A stretch of 64,000 bases of DNA from Pseudobdellovibrio sp031428275 (GTDB lineage: Bacteria; Bdellovibrionota; Bdellovibrionia; Bdellovibrionales; Bdellovibrionaceae), in assembly GCA_031428275.1 (NCBI GenBank), contig JANPPC010000043.1, forward strand, positions 1 through 64,000, read 5' to 3'. This document shows positions 52,202-61,604 of this stretch, piece by piece. Numbering within the stretch: the stretch's first letter is position 1; every line of letters starts with the position of its first letter. The notes beneath the pieces were generated by a model, which saw only the letters and a list, made by a program, of their open reading frames with translations, did not search any database and was not told where the DNA came from. Made by a program: the position numbers and the translations under genes.

Positions 52202-53383
52202 TTAATATTCAAAGCTAAATAATTTTTGGCATGTTTGCGACGACGACAAGTTAACTAATTTTTTTAGTTTATTGAAGTCTAAGTAAGCATTTCCGTTACC
52301 GTGCTGGCTGGACGGATGTGAATCAGTGCCTGAGCCCGCTCCGAACCAGACGAAGTCAACGCCGCGATTGTTTTTTGCGCGATTCCAAGTTCCGTCGAAA
52401 GCATTACCTTGCGCATCGATGTACAAGACGTAGGAGATTGGCAAATTCTCGTGAAGCTCACCTGCGACGATTTTATGAACAGTGGGGCCATTGGTTTTTT
52501 TTATATCCACTTCACCCAAAGTTTCTAGATAGCCCTCGACCTTTACTTTCGCAATCGCCCACGGGCGCTGCCATTGTTCATCGGGCGTTAAACCTTGCGG
52601 GGGGCTGACTTCGCGGTGATAACCAATGACACTCTCGTTCCAGATTTGTTTTCCTAGGTTAGCGTCGACCATAAATGATTTCTTTTTTTGCGAAAGAAAA
52701 TATCGAAGCGCTAAGTCAAAAGCGGCCGCGTTCGGCTGTGCTTCGGCTTTAGTATTTGCCGTCGGACCACCCATTTGCGCATAACGCTCAACAAAAAAGT
52801 AGGCAGCACCTGCTAAGGCCTTTAAGTCTGAAGACTGAAATTTAATATTAATGCCGTCGTGGTTTTGCACAATGATCGAAGTTTTTGGTTCGGGTAAAAT
52901 TCCACTTGCGCAGCGCACTCCGTTGCAGAAGCCCTCCCAAATTTTTGGTTTTAATCCGCGCATAGGGCCCCGATTGAAAAGCTCGCGCTTAGTCACCGTA
53001 TAATCGTAATCACCGACGAATATATCGTATTTTTCGGCCGGCGAAAGACGATTCACTTCTTCAGCCGTCATATTAAGAACTTCGTCACGATTTGGTAATT
53101 GATGTAAACGCGGATATCTTTTTTCGCCAATCTGCCAGCGATTTGCGATTCCGCCATGCTTCATCGCAAAATAATTTCCTGACCACGGCGCGTGCGCTTC
53201 TGATAAACGATAATCAGTGGGACCAACATAGGGGTTATAAAAACGATCCATATTTTCATCGCTAAAGCCCCAAATACCTAGGGCTCCACGAAAGTACTCT
53301 AAATCACGTTGATAGCTCTGCGCTTGTGCAAAGCTGCCAAGAATCATAGAAACAACAAAGATGAGTCGACCTAGTACATGCAT
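52202..53383 (-). CDS. Secreted transglutaminase-like (elicitor-type) protein
   Basis: A 393-residue exported protein. The start is uncertain; the Met at 53383 gives a good signal peptide (cut near AQA), while an in-frame Met ten codons earlier is possible. The segment WEGFCNGVRCASGILPEP (near 155) resembles the catalytic Cys motif of the transglutaminase-elicitor family, with candidate His in GELHEN and Asp in NAFDGTWN later. The C-terminal part is Gly/Asn/Ser-rich. It lies 1.9 kb from the two other transglutaminase-like genes but is not closely related to them. Confidence 0.75.
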   Translation of the reverse strand: MHVLGRLIFVVSMILGSFAQAQSYQRDLEYFRGALGIWGFSDENMDRFYNPYVGPTDYRLSEAHAPWSGNYFAMKHGGIANRWQIGEKRYPRLHQLPNRDEVLNMTAEEVNRLSPAEKYDIFVGDYDYTVTKRELFNRGPMRGLKPKIWEGFCNGVRCASGILPEPKTSIIVQNHDGINIKFQSSDLKALAGAAYFFVERYAQMGGPTANTKAEAQPNAAAFDLALRYFLSQKKKSFMVDANLGKQIWNESVIGYHREVSPPQGLTPDEQWQRPWAIAKVKVEGYLETLGEVDIKKTNGPTVHKIVAGELHENLPISYVLYIDAQGNAFDGTWNRAKNNRGVDFVWFGAGSGTDSHPSSQHGNGNAYLDFNKLKKLVNLSSSQTCQKLFSFEY

Positions 53384-53518
53384 ATAATGCAGGTTATTCA
53401 ACTGTGGTGCCATCAAATTAGCTTTAATGAGCTCTATAGTGTCCTTTATCAGATTGAGACAAAACACGCCTCGTCACTGTCTAGCTTATTGCCATCAAGC
53501 AGGCTATAACCAAACCGC

Positions 53519-54403
53519 ATGCAAAACGACGTGAACAAAAAACTAAAAGCCATCGGCGAAATACTAATGGCCGATTTATTCTGGGGTTTTGGGTTTGTAG
53601 CCACCACTTGGGCGCTACTTAGCTTTTCGCTTTTTCAAAGCTTGTATTTGCGTTTTACCATTATCACTGTAGTTACCTTGCCGTTTATTCTTTATAATAA
53701 TAATCGCGCCGAACTCGTTAAATATTTCAAACTTGCCTTTGTTCCATCGCTATTTTTAATTGGTGAAATATTTTTTCAGATTTTAGGTTTACAATATACA
53801 ACCCCTTCAAAAGCAGGTTTTATCACGACGCTTTTTATCGTGATTGTGCCTTCACTTGAATATTTATTTTTGAAAAAAGTCGTTTCGAAACTACACTGGT
53901 TTTGGGTTCTAGTTTCTTTGGTCGGTACGTATCTTGTGGTCGGCGGTGAAATTTCTAAAATCAATACGGGCGACTTAATTATTTTTGTTTCAGCCATCTT
54001 TGTTAGTTTACACATTTTGACAATTGATCGCATCAGCGAAGAAAATTTGAATTTCTTCAAACTGAATATCTTTCAATCTTTTTGGGGCTGCCTATTAACC
54101 CTGCCTTTGATTTTCTTTGAACCCCTCGGCGATCTTACGACGATCGAACCCAAAGCCTTACTTGGTTTGATGTCTTTAACTTTTGGTACGACCTTACTGG
54201 CTTTTTACTTCCAAATGCGGGCCCAGCGAAATGTAAGCTCTTCAGTTGCTAGCTTACTTTTTTTATTAGAGTCGCCCATCGCAGCCGTATTTTCATTTTA
54301 CTTGATTGGCGAACATATGGTTGGAATTCAAATCTTGGGCTGTGCCATACTCATTTTGGCTGCCGTCGGTGTTATCTTCACTAGCCGCACTAAAAATCTT
54401 TAA
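53519..54403 (+). CDS. EamA/DMT-family transporter
   Basis: A 294-residue inner-membrane protein with ten hydrophobic segments in two EamA repeats (first from ILMADLFWGFGFVATTW, second from NLNFFKLNIFQSFWGCL). The second repeat carries SSVASLLFLLESPIAAVFSF, typical of drug/metabolite exporters such as RhaT-like or YdcZ relatives. Substrate unknown. The 3' end overlaps the convergent gene by four bases. Confidence 0.9.
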   Translation: MQNDVNKKLKAIGEILMADLFWGFGFVATTWALLSFSLFQSLYLRFTIITVVTLPFILYNNNRAELVKYFKLAFVPSLFLIGEIFFQILGLQYTTPSKAGFITTLFIVIVPSLEYLFLKKVVSKLHWFWVLVSLVGTYLVVGGEISKINTGDLIIFVSAIFVSLHILTIDRISEENLNFFKLNIFQSFWGCLLTLPLIFFEPLGDLTTIEPKALLGLMSLTFGTTLLAFYFQMRAQRNVSSSVASLLFLLESPIAAVFSFYLIGEHMVGIQILGCAILILAAVGVIFTSRTKNL

Positions 54404-55068
54404 ACCAAAAAGTGACTTAAGCAGTTAAAGAACCAAACTTGCAAAGGCTTCTGTAGATGAAGTTGCGATTTGATTTGTTCAGGCGTCTGACAGAATTCAC
54501 CTTTCGGTAGAACCTTGTCTTCGGCGCACTCAATCGCCCACGCGGCCGTAGTCTCAGGGTGGAATTGAAATGCCATGACGTGCTGTTGATATGTGTAGGC
54601 TTGATGCCTCCAAGCATCGTTACCGGCAAATTCTTTTGCATCCGGTACGTTTTCAAAACAGTAACTATGCCATTGAAAAACGGCTAGCTTTTCAGTTTTG
54701 GTACCGGCAACCTCATTAGCTAGAATACTCATGGGCTGCCAACCAGCTTCTGAGTATTTCATACGACCGACTTTTGCGCCCAAAACCTCGGCGATTAATT
54801 GACTACCCAAGCATAGCCCCACGACCTTCTTTTTTGCTTCGATAGCCTGTTCTATAAGAGCCTTCTCTTCGCTCAACCAAGAAAATTGAGTCTCTTGATC
54901 GACGTTCATAGACCCACCGCAAATAATTAGATTTGAAAATTCATTAAGGCTCGGAAAAGGATCGTTTTCGTAGATTCTGCAGATTTTAAAAGGCATCTGA
55001 TGGGCCCTAAGCCAGTCCACGACCGAACCGGGCGTGGTTTCAATTTCATGCTGCAGAATAATCGTCAT
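54400..55068 (-). CDS. Class I glutamine amidotransferase-like protein
   Basis: A 222-residue stand-alone GATase1 domain, like the GuaA amidotransferase half or YfeJ. The nucleophile Cys86 in GLCLGSQ, His170 and Glu172 in FQFHPET complete the triad; IICGGSMNV forms the oxyanion loop. No synthetase partner is adjacent. It may act on a gamma-glutamyl compound instead. It begins three bases after the stop of the gene at 55072, so the two are transcribed together. Confidence 0.9.
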   Translation of the reverse strand: MTIILQHEIETTPGSVVDWLRAHQMPFKICRIYENDPFPSLNEFSNLIICGGSMNVDQETQFSWLSEEKALIEQAIEAKKKVVGLCLGSQLIAEVLGAKVGRMKYSEAGWQPMSILANEVAGTKTEKLAVFQWHSYCFENVPDAKEFAGNDAWRHQAYTYQQHVMAFQFHPETTAAWAIECAEDKVLPKGEFCQTPEQIKSQLHLQKPLQVWFFNCLSHFLV

Positions 55069-55071
55069 TTG

Positions 55072-56355
55072 CTATTCAATACCAAAAAGCTGGCGGCAAG
55101 TCAGGGCACCTTGCGGCGTTTTGTAGGTGCTCATATTTCTCCAGTACTGCTTGGCTGCCTCGCTTTCGCCCGAAACTTTATAAGAATTCATATAATAGTC
55201 ACCGCTTCGATGGCCTTCATTTTTTTTAAAATCTGACAAAGCTAAACCTGTCTCTTTCGCGAAAGTCGTTTCGAATTCAGCAAAAAATACACTGCTCCAT
55301 TCGGTGTACTGGGCTTGGCTGATCCAAGAGGGAAATTTATTTCCGTGTAATGGGCCAAAGCCCGCCGCGATTCCATCAAGTAAATTTTCTTGCTGTTTAA
55401 AATTCTTCAAATAATGAACTGATTCGGGATGCACGGCACGCAACATGCTTTTATAAATGTATAGATCTGCTAGATCGCGTAAGACAATTCGACCCGTTGG
55501 TTTTAATTTTTCATCAAGCTCGACCAAGAAGTTTTGCGAGTGCGGCGAATCAAACTGCATTCCGGTGCGGGCGGCGAACTCACCCATCGCGCGACCAACC
55601 GGTTTGATATAGTGTTCAGTCCAAAAAGCAGCCGGATCGACCGAGCCATTGGCAACCGCTATCGTGCGGCCCATTTCTTCATGCAGAACAGAAAAACCAG
55701 GAACAAACAAAGATTTTGATTCAGTTGAATTTAGGTCGGCTAAATCGCGAATAACGACGGCTTGATCGACCGCCGGCAACTTTATGATCGCGGGCTCGTC
55801 CATTACGATAATGTGTTTAAATTCTTTCAAACTTTGAATCTTCGCCAGAAAATCGGCGTTCATACGTGAATCGATTGCCTCTCCGACAGGCTGCATTTTA
55901 CTGGCCCAGTTTCCGCCGGTTTTATTAGTCGAGCTTTTAACCGAAAACTGAATCGACTTTTGTGGATCTTCAACAATATATGAACGTGAAGCCGTTTGAT
56001 ATCCGGTAAAATAGTACTTTTTTTCAAGCTTTAAACCAAGTTTGGCAAAATGCTCTTGGACTTTTAGCAACCAAATCGTGTCTTCAGGATTCAGAATCCA
56101 TCGAACCATATCTTGGCCATCTTGATTAAAGATCAGGTGCTTTACAATTTCAGGTGAAAATCTTTTGGCGAAATCTAATTCAAGCATCGATAGCGGAATT
56201 TCAAAATGCGGAATTGCCATCTGCGCATCACTGCGATTCGATACAGCGTTGGCCTTCGTTTCAAAACGAATTAACTTCTCGGCAGCCACCGTTAAAGCCT
56301 TCGCCGAAATTGAAATCTGCAACATCGCAAAAAATAGACTAATCTTCTTTTTCAT
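55072..56355 (-). CDS. Exported protein of unknown function
   Basis: A 427-residue protein from the ATG at 56355, behind AAGGGTGAGCG, with a signal peptide (MKKKISLFFAMLQISISAKA). The C-terminal half has PHSQNFLVELDEKLKPTGR and IVLRDLADLYIYKSML, which recall the HxQN and RD motifs of IucA/IucC-type siderophore synthetases, though the likeness is weak and export would be odd for an ATP-using enzyme. No other motif recognised. The GATase-like gene follows. Confidence 0.65.
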   Translation of the reverse strand: MKKKISLFFAMLQISISAKALTVAAEKLIRFETKANAVSNRSDAQMAIPHFEIPLSMLELDFAKRFSPEIVKHLIFNQDGQDMVRWILNPEDTIWLLKVQEHFAKLGLKLEKKYYFTGYQTASRSYIVEDPQKSIQFSVKSSTNKTGGNWASKMQPVGEAIDSRMNADFLAKIQSLKEFKHIIVMDEPAIIKLPAVDQAVVIRDLADLNSTESKSLFVPGFSVLHEEMGRTIAVANGSVDPAAFWTEHYIKPVGRAMGEFAARTGMQFDSPHSQNFLVELDEKLKPTGRIVLRDLADLYIYKSMLRAVHPESVHYLKNFKQQENLLDGIAAGFGPLHGNKFPSWISQAQYTEWSSVFFAEFETTFAKETGLALSDFKKNEGHRSGDYYMNSYKVSGESEAAKQYWRNMSTYKTPQGALTCRQLFGIE

Positions 56356-56437
56356 TCGCTCACCCTTGTCTTTTTTATTTCTTGCTGAGTCAGAGTTTTT
56401 AATTCTTTCGTTGATAAGCCATTCAAAATCTTCATCG

Positions 56438-56644
56438 TTAACCCGGTCGTAGCTCGGTGGAACTGGCCCCAACTCGTTTGGGAGCTGCTGCTTGACTTTG
56501 CTGAGCGCACTGATTCGTACTCGATATATCTATGTTCCAGTATAGCTTCTGGGCTGCTTCACGCCCTTGAGCGAATGCACCCAGAGAGGCTGCGCAAACG
56601 AACAATGCCGAAACTGTGTTTCTCAAATTAAGACGAACCGTCAA
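56438..56644 (-). CDS. Small exported protein (candidate)
   Basis: A 68-residue frame beginning with TTG, preceded by AAGG nine bases upstream. Residues 1-26 form a signal peptide (cut near GAFA-QG). The mature 40 residues are polar (REAAQKLYWNIDISSTNQ, one Cys). It lies 82 bases upstream of the next exported protein on the same strand and may be part of its operon. Not recognised. Confidence 0.5.
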   Translation of the reverse strand: MTVRLNLRNTVSALFVCAASLGAFAQGREAAQKLYWNIDISSTNQCAQQSQAAAPKRVGASSTELRPG

Positions 56645-56836
56645 TCACCTCTACCTTAAGCCATTACAAAGAACTGGCCAAAGATGAAATGTTTAAATCG
56701 ACTTAGTTCGAATTCAGCATCTCAGCTTACAACTATTTACGCGCGGTGACTATAATTGTTAGACAGTGGTCGCCAAGTGCGCAAGGCCGAGCAAAAAGAA
56801 CTAGATCAGCTCGACCCTCAATACAAAAATTGATTT

Positions 56837-57859
56837 TTATTCTGTCGGCTGGATTGCCTTTTGCCGACGGCGATCAACAAAAATAGAAGCTAAAATTGAT
56901 GAACCAATTAAAACTGCGATAATAATTAAAGACCAGGTAATCGGAAATTTTCCGTCGAATAACCCGTTTAGCCAAACCATCTTCAGCCCTACGAAAATAA
57001 GAACGGCCGCCAATCCGTACTTAATAAAACCAAATCGGTCCATAACACCAGCTAACATAAAATACATCGAACGCAATCCCAAGATCGCAAAAATATTCGA
57101 GGTAAAGACGATCAGAGGCTCTTTCGTTAAGGCAAAAATAGCCGGAATTGAGTCAACCGCAAAAATAATATCACTCAGCTCTAGAAAAATGAGGGCCAAG
57201 AACAATGGCGTCACATATGTTAACCCATCTTTTTTAAAAAAGAATTGCTGACCTTCGATACGAGGGTGCACGCGAAACACTTTTTTAAGCTGCTTAACAA
57301 TAAAATTATTTTCAAGATCTTGTTCTTCGGTACCGGCAAAGAACATCTTAATTCCTGTGATAATAAGTAAGGCCCCGAAGAAAATAACCACCCAGTGGTA
57401 CTGCATCAACACGGAACCAATTGCGATAAAAACACCTCTGAAAAATAAGGCGCCTAAGATACCCCAGAATAAAATGCGGTGCTGGTACTTCTTCGGAATA
57501 CCGAAGTAAGCGAAGACAACTGCAAAAATAAATATATTATCAATTGCTAAACACTTCTCGACGACAAAACCCGTTAGAAATTCGAGTGCCGATGCTTTAG
57601 CCTGAACGGCTGCATCAAACCCCGGTATCGACAAATATTTTTCGTCGGTTGAAAAGCGCCACTGGGCGTAAAGGTAGAAAAGATAGTTAAAGACCAGCGC
57701 GAAGCTAATCCAAATCGTTGTCCAAATCGAGGCTTCTTTAAAACTGACTTCGTGAGCCTTTTTATGAAAGACGCCTAAATCGAGCGCAAGTACGGCTAGC
57801 ACAAAAACTAAAAAGCCTGCGTAAAACCACCAGTAATCTTGCATTGAAAATAGAATCAT
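56837..57859 (-). CDS. terC: TerC-family membrane protein
   Basis: A 340-residue inner-membrane protein with seven to nine spans. TerC motifs: EFLTGFVVEKCLAIDNIFIF near 95, ALIFLELSDIIFAVDSIPAI near 225 and LRSMYFMLAGVMDRFGF near 270; the paired acidic residues in EKCLAIDN and DIIFAVDSIPA bind metal. Relatives protect against tellurite or export Mn2+ (Alx, MeeF/MeeY). No Mn riboswitch here, in contrast to the GDT1 gene. It diverges from an nhaR-like regulator. Confidence 0.93.
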   Translation of the reverse strand: MILFSMQDYWWFYAGFLVFVLAVLALDLGVFHKKAHEVSFKEASIWTTIWISFALVFNYLFYLYAQWRFSTDEKYLSIPGFDAAVQAKASALEFLTGFVVEKCLAIDNIFIFAVVFAYFGIPKKYQHRILFWGILGALFFRGVFIAIGSVLMQYHWVVIFFGALLIITGIKMFFAGTEEQDLENNFIVKQLKKVFRVHPRIEGQQFFFKKDGLTYVTPLFLALIFLELSDIIFAVDSIPAIFALTKEPLIVFTSNIFAILGLRSMYFMLAGVMDRFGFIKYGLAAVLIFVGLKMVWLNGLFDGKFPITWSLIIIAVLIGSSILASIFVDRRRQKAIQPTE

Positions 57860-57908
57860 AAAAGCTCCTTAAATTGCCCTTTCTATTTATCGCCGTAAAT
57901 CAAGTATC

Positions 57909-57933
57909 AATCAAATCGATAATAAAATTGATT
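57909..57933. promoter_or_regulatory. Possible regulator site between terC and nhaR-like gene
   Basis: AATCAA/TTGATT, a perfect 6-bp inverted repeat with a 13-base AT-rich spacer, near the middle of the 111-base divergent gap. The size fits a LysR-type binding site, so the regulator may control both genes. Confidence 0.35.
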
Positions 57934-57970
57934 AGCATAGTTTAATACGATACAAAAACCAGGGGTGCAT

Positions 57971-58855
57971 ATGAGTACTTGGATCAACTATCATCATCTT
58001 TACTACTTCAAAACCATTGCCGAGGAAGGCAGCGTTTCAAAAGCAGCCGAAAAATTGAACCTGGGACAGCCTACTGTATCGGCGCAGTTAAAGCAATTTG
58101 AAGACACGATCGGCGTGCAGCTTTTTGAACGTCAACATAAAAAATTAGTCCTCACTGAGCAAGGAAAAGTGGCTTTAGACTACTCTAAGAATATTTTCCG
58201 CCTAGGTTCAGAAATGTACGAAGTTTTACATGATCGCTTGAAGCCGTTAAAACCTTCTTTACACATTGGCGCGCTTGATAGCGTGCCAAAGCAAATTGTT
58301 CTTAAGCTTGTACAGCATGCTTTCCGAATTTCTCCATGCCAAATAACTTTATCTGAAGGCAAGTCCGACGAACTACTACGCGAGCTCGCCGCACATCGAA
58401 TGGACTTAATGGTTACTAATTTTTTGCCCGCAGGCACAAATGGTAAAGGGCTTTACCCAAAGTCTCTTACCAAAAAGAATGTCGCCTTTTACGGAGCACC
58501 TCATTTTAAAAATTTAAAAAAAGGTTTCCCGAAATCGATATCAGGTGCTCCGATGATCTTACCAACTTATGATAGCCGCCTCAGACAAGACTTAGATCAT
58601 TGGGCTAAATTAAATAAAATCGAACTCAATATTATCACCGAAAGCCAAGATATATCAGTAAAAAAATTAATGGCGACAAGCCAGATGGGGCTTATCGCTA
58701 CGGCCGCTCACGCGGTGACCGGTCAACTGCAGCGCGGAGAGCTCATTGAAATCGGCCAACTGCAGGGTGTGACAGAAGAATTATTTTTGTTAACAGCACA
58801 ACGAAAAATTGAAAACCCCATCGCCGCTAAACTTCGCGACGCGTTTTCTGTATAG
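57971..58855 (+). CDS. LysR-family regulator, NhaR-like
   Basis: A 294-residue DNA-binding regulator. The N-terminus WINYHHLYYFKTIAEEGSVS, with QPTVSAQLKQFED next to it, is typical of NhaR, which responds to Na+/Li+ and pH. The C-terminal periplasmic-binding-like effector domain follows. The ATG at 57971 has GGGG upstream; a GTG six bases earlier is in frame. It diverges from terC, which may be its target. Confidence 0.9.
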   Translation: MSTWINYHHLYYFKTIAEEGSVSKAAEKLNLGQPTVSAQLKQFEDTIGVQLFERQHKKLVLTEQGKVALDYSKNIFRLGSEMYEVLHDRLKPLKPSLHIGALDSVPKQIVLKLVQHAFRISPCQITLSEGKSDELLRELAAHRMDLMVTNFLPAGTNGKGLYPKSLTKKNVAFYGAPHFKNLKKGFPKSISGAPMILPTYDSRLRQDLDHWAKLNKIELNIITESQDISVKKLMATSQMGLIATAAHAVTGQLQRGELIEIGQLQGVTEELFLLTAQRKIENPIAAKLRDAFSV

Positions 58856-58936
58856 ATTTTAACAATACATCAGAACTTTTTTATCCATTTTAACAGATAG
58901 TAAAACATTTGTAAGCTGACCGAGCTCATTTAGATC

Positions 58937-59335
58937 ATGAGCGCCGAAAGTGAGAATCCAATGAATAAATTAGTATTTTTAGAAATCTGGAAGAAATTGA
59001 AAACGAAACCCAAGCTATTACGGAAGGTAAAAATGATCGTATTAATTGCGGTTAGTTTCGTTGTGATCATAGGCGGATTAATGATTTGGGCCGGCGTTTC
59101 GACGTACAACTACGTTGCCTCAGCCACCAATCAAGTGATGCAGTCACCTTCGGCTCAGGCTCGAGTTGAAGATCTTAAATCTGAGCTAAAAGCCCTTCCC
59201 AAAATTCAGGTGCAAAGCTGTCTAGCTCAGGCTCAAAGCTTACTAACATTTCAGCCGTGGATCGATCGAACGGCATTAGAAAATTTGACCAGTTTAAAAA
59301 CAGCTTGCTTAGAGAAAAACCAGCTTCAGATTTAG
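58937..59335 (+). CDS. Single-span membrane protein of unknown function
   Basis: A 132-residue protein with one transmembrane helix (about 32-54) and a ~75-residue polar domain with two cysteines. A start at Met9 is equally possible, since neither Met has a clear ribosome site. The soluble part repeats VEDLKSELKALPKIQVQSCL-like helical sequence. Not recognised. Overlaps the convergent hemH by four bases. Confidence 0.6.
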   Translation: MSAESENPMNKLVFLEIWKKLKTKPKLLRKVKMIVLIAVSFVVIIGGLMIWAGVSTYNYVASATNQVMQSPSAQARVEDLKSELKALPKIQVQSCLAQAQSLLTFQPWIDRTALENLTSLKTACLEKNQLQI

Positions 59336-60306
59336 GTTTCTATTTCTTTCGCTAAGCCTGCAACAAAATCGGGTGCACTATTCACACACGGAATCAGTGC
59401 GAACTCTTCACCGCCAGCGTCTAAAAAATCTTTTTTTAGTTCGTGACCGATTTCTTCTAATGTTTCTAAACAGTCGGAAACAAATGATGGACACGCGACT
59501 TTTAATTTCTTAACGCCTTGCTGGGCTAATTGTACCGCCAAGGCTTGAGTTGCGGGCTCAATCCACTTAGACCGGCCTAGACGACTTTGAAAACCTATAC
59601 TTAAGCTTTCTATTTGCATTTCTGTTTTTAGTAATTCACTGGTTTCTAGGCACTGCGCTTTGTAGCAATTTTCGATACAAGCCGTAGCTTGTTGGCAACA
59701 ATTAGCGCTTCCGCAAGCTTTACGGTAGCTGCTCAGTTGCGAAACCGGCAGACCATGATACGACAGTAATAAATGATCACCCGGGTTTAATACTTCGCGA
59801 ATACGTGCCGCCTGCGCTTCGATAAACCATTTCTTGGCGAAGAAAGGCTGTACAATTTTATGCACACGATTCTTCGGCATCATTTTTTCAATAAGTTCTA
59901 TAGCTCCGCCCGAGGTGGCCATCGCAAACTGCGGATAGAGCGGAACAAAAATAATTTCGTCTTCGGTTTTTAATGCTTCGCTGATGGCCTCTTTTAAAGC
60001 TGGGTTACCCACTTGCATTCCTAGACGAACCTTCCAGCCCGCACCAAGTTTATTCTGCAAAGCCTGCTGCAACGAAATAGATTCAACCATCAAGGGTGAA
60101 CCTTCATCTGTCCAGACCGTTTTATATTTCTCAGCCGAAGCATATTTTCGTCTCGGTACGATAATACCTTTAACCAATATATCGCGAAACGGGCGCGCCA
60201 GCGGAATAATATTTTTATCCATCAGAAATTGATTCAGGTAACGACCCACGTCTTGAGGATCAGTCGAATCAGGTGTACCGACGTTGATTAGAATAAGTGT
60301 TTTCAT
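59332..60306 (-). CDS. hemH: Ferrochelatase
   Basis: Inserts Fe2+ into protoporphyrin IX, the last step of protohaem synthesis. 324 residues. It starts TLILINVGTPDSTDPQDVGRYLN, and has the His of the LLLSYHGLPVSQL segment and the later FQSRLGRSKWIEPAT with VACPSFVSDCLETLEEI. A Cys cluster around SANCCQQATACIENC recalls the residues binding [2Fe-2S] in some ferrochelatases, but whether a cluster forms is not known. Start overlaps hemY stop by four bases. Confidence 0.95.
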   Translation of the reverse strand: MKTLILINVGTPDSTDPQDVGRYLNQFLMDKNIIPLARPFRDILVKGIIVPRRKYASAEKYKTVWTDEGSPLMVESISLQQALQNKLGAGWKVRLGMQVGNPALKEAISEALKTEDEIIFVPLYPQFAMATSGGAIELIEKMMPKNRVHKIVQPFFAKKWFIEAQAARIREVLNPGDHLLLSYHGLPVSQLSSYRKACGSANCCQQATACIENCYKAQCLETSELLKTEMQIESLSIGFQSRLGRSKWIEPATQALAVQLAQQGVKKLKVACPSFVSDCLETLEEIGHELKKDFLDAGGEEFALIPCVNSAPDFVAGLAKEIET

Positions 60307-61604
60307 TTTACCTCTAGAATTTCGGTTTTAAGGCGAGCGGCTAATCGCGTGTTATAGGCTAGAATTTTCGCTAAACCAATCCCGCCCAAGTAATTTCCGG
60401 TTAAATAAATAGGATACTGGCTTTCGCTCAGCTTAGCGCCGTCATAAAATACATCAAGTACTGGTATATTTTCTGAAATTGACTTTCGCTGAAAAAGATC
60501 ACTGGCTAATAAATTTTCTAATTCAATACCGTACAAAGGTAATACCGCGGGCCAACGAATGATTTCACTTAGTTCGATCTTCGTGACTTTTGCGGCAATC
60601 CTTGCACGATCTGAATGAATACACTGCATCACTTCACTATCGGACGCATCTTCAACTTTTTTGTCAAAGATCCAAGTCTCGCTTTCGCTCGGTCCGCGAC
60701 CAGCGAAAATGTCGGTATTAAATAAAACTCCTAAGCTATTGAAATTTTCTGCTTTCGGAAATAAACATCCAAATCCACGCGGACGTCCCGCAATCGAAGT
60801 AACCGCAATTGTTACGGTCGTTAAAGAAACTTTTGGTAACTTCGATAGCTGTATCGAAAATTTAGGCGCATGAGAACTTACTAGCTGAGCGGCCGAATTT
60901 GTACCGGTAGCAATAACGATCGCAGAAAAACGTTTTTCTAATTCAGATAGCTGAACTTTTGCTTGATAGTGAATAATAACGTTTTGTCTAGTTAAGTCAT
61001 CCGCCAAAGCTTCGATTAGCTCTTGCATGCCCTTCGTCGGAGCAATACTACCCTTCAGCTTACCTTTAGCTGCGCGTAGATCACGTCTGAAAGTATGGCC
61101 GACAATCAGGGCACTCGCTAACTCTTCGGGTTGAGCTCCGTATACGCCTTGGAAGGCCGGAGCTAGTAAATAATTTTTAAAAGATTGTGAACCATTTCTG
61201 ATAGCCCAGTTTCCAAGGCTTTCGCCCGCTAAAGGACTTAGTTTATTTTTAATTTTCGCGACTAATATTTTTATGATGAAGTGAAATGATTCAAACACTT
61301 TTAAGGGCCAGCGTCGCGCACGGTCCCTAAAAATCCATTTTGCATGACTAACAAAACCAGCAGGCTGGGCTATCAAATTAAGTTCGCTAAATAAGGTTTC
61401 AACTTCTTGATTGCTTAGTAAGGCATGAGCTGCGGTTTCAACTAAAACGCCAGGCTGATGACTTTCTATAAGCCCACCCGGCCTATCAGATGATTCGAAT
61501 ACTTCAACTAGAAAGCCCGCTTGCTGCAGCCTTCGCGCAATTGTAAGACCCGAAAAGCCCGCGCCAACAACCGCTATCTTTTTTGAACCTTCGCCGATGC
61601 TCAT
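60303..61604 (-). CDS. hemY: Protoporphyrinogen oxidase (HemY type)
   Basis: FAD-dependent oxidation of protoporphyrinogen IX to protoporphyrin IX, O2-dependent. 433 residues. The FAD site VVGAGFSGLTIARRL is near the N-terminus, followed by VFESSDRPGGLIES; the C-terminal YLTGNYLGGIGLAKI is the second FAD motif. Some HemY-family proteins use coproporphyrinogen instead; the substrate is inferred from the neighbours. Overlaps hemN and hemH by four bases on each side. Confidence 0.93.
   Translation of the reverse strand: MSIGEGSKKIAVVGAGFSGLTIARRLQQAGFLVEVFESSDRPGGLIESHQPGVLVETAAHALLSNQEVETLFSELNLIAQPAGFVSHAKWIFRDRARRWPLKVFESFHFIIKILVAKIKNKLSPLAGESLGNWAIRNGSQSFKNYLLAPAFQGVYGAQPEELASALIVGHTFRRDLRAAKGKLKGSIAPTKGMQELIEALADDLTRQNVIIHYQAKVQLSELEKRFSAIVIATGTNSAAQLVSSHAPKFSIQLSKLPKVSLTTVTIAVTSIAGRPRGFGCLFPKAENFNSLGVLFNTDIFAGRGPSESETWIFDKKVEDASDSEVMQCIHSDRARIAAKVTKIELSEIIRWPAVLPLYGIELENLLASDLFQRKSISENIPVLDVFYDGAKLSESQYPIYLTGNYLGGIGLAKILAYNTRLAARLKTEILEVK

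Noticed and set aside
56756..56833. 25-codon plus-strand frame with gene-like codons, ending LDQLDPQYKN, after a TATAAT
   Set aside because: The TTG overlaps the TATAAT itself and there is no ribosome site. It may be a gene remnant, but the evidence is too thin to list.
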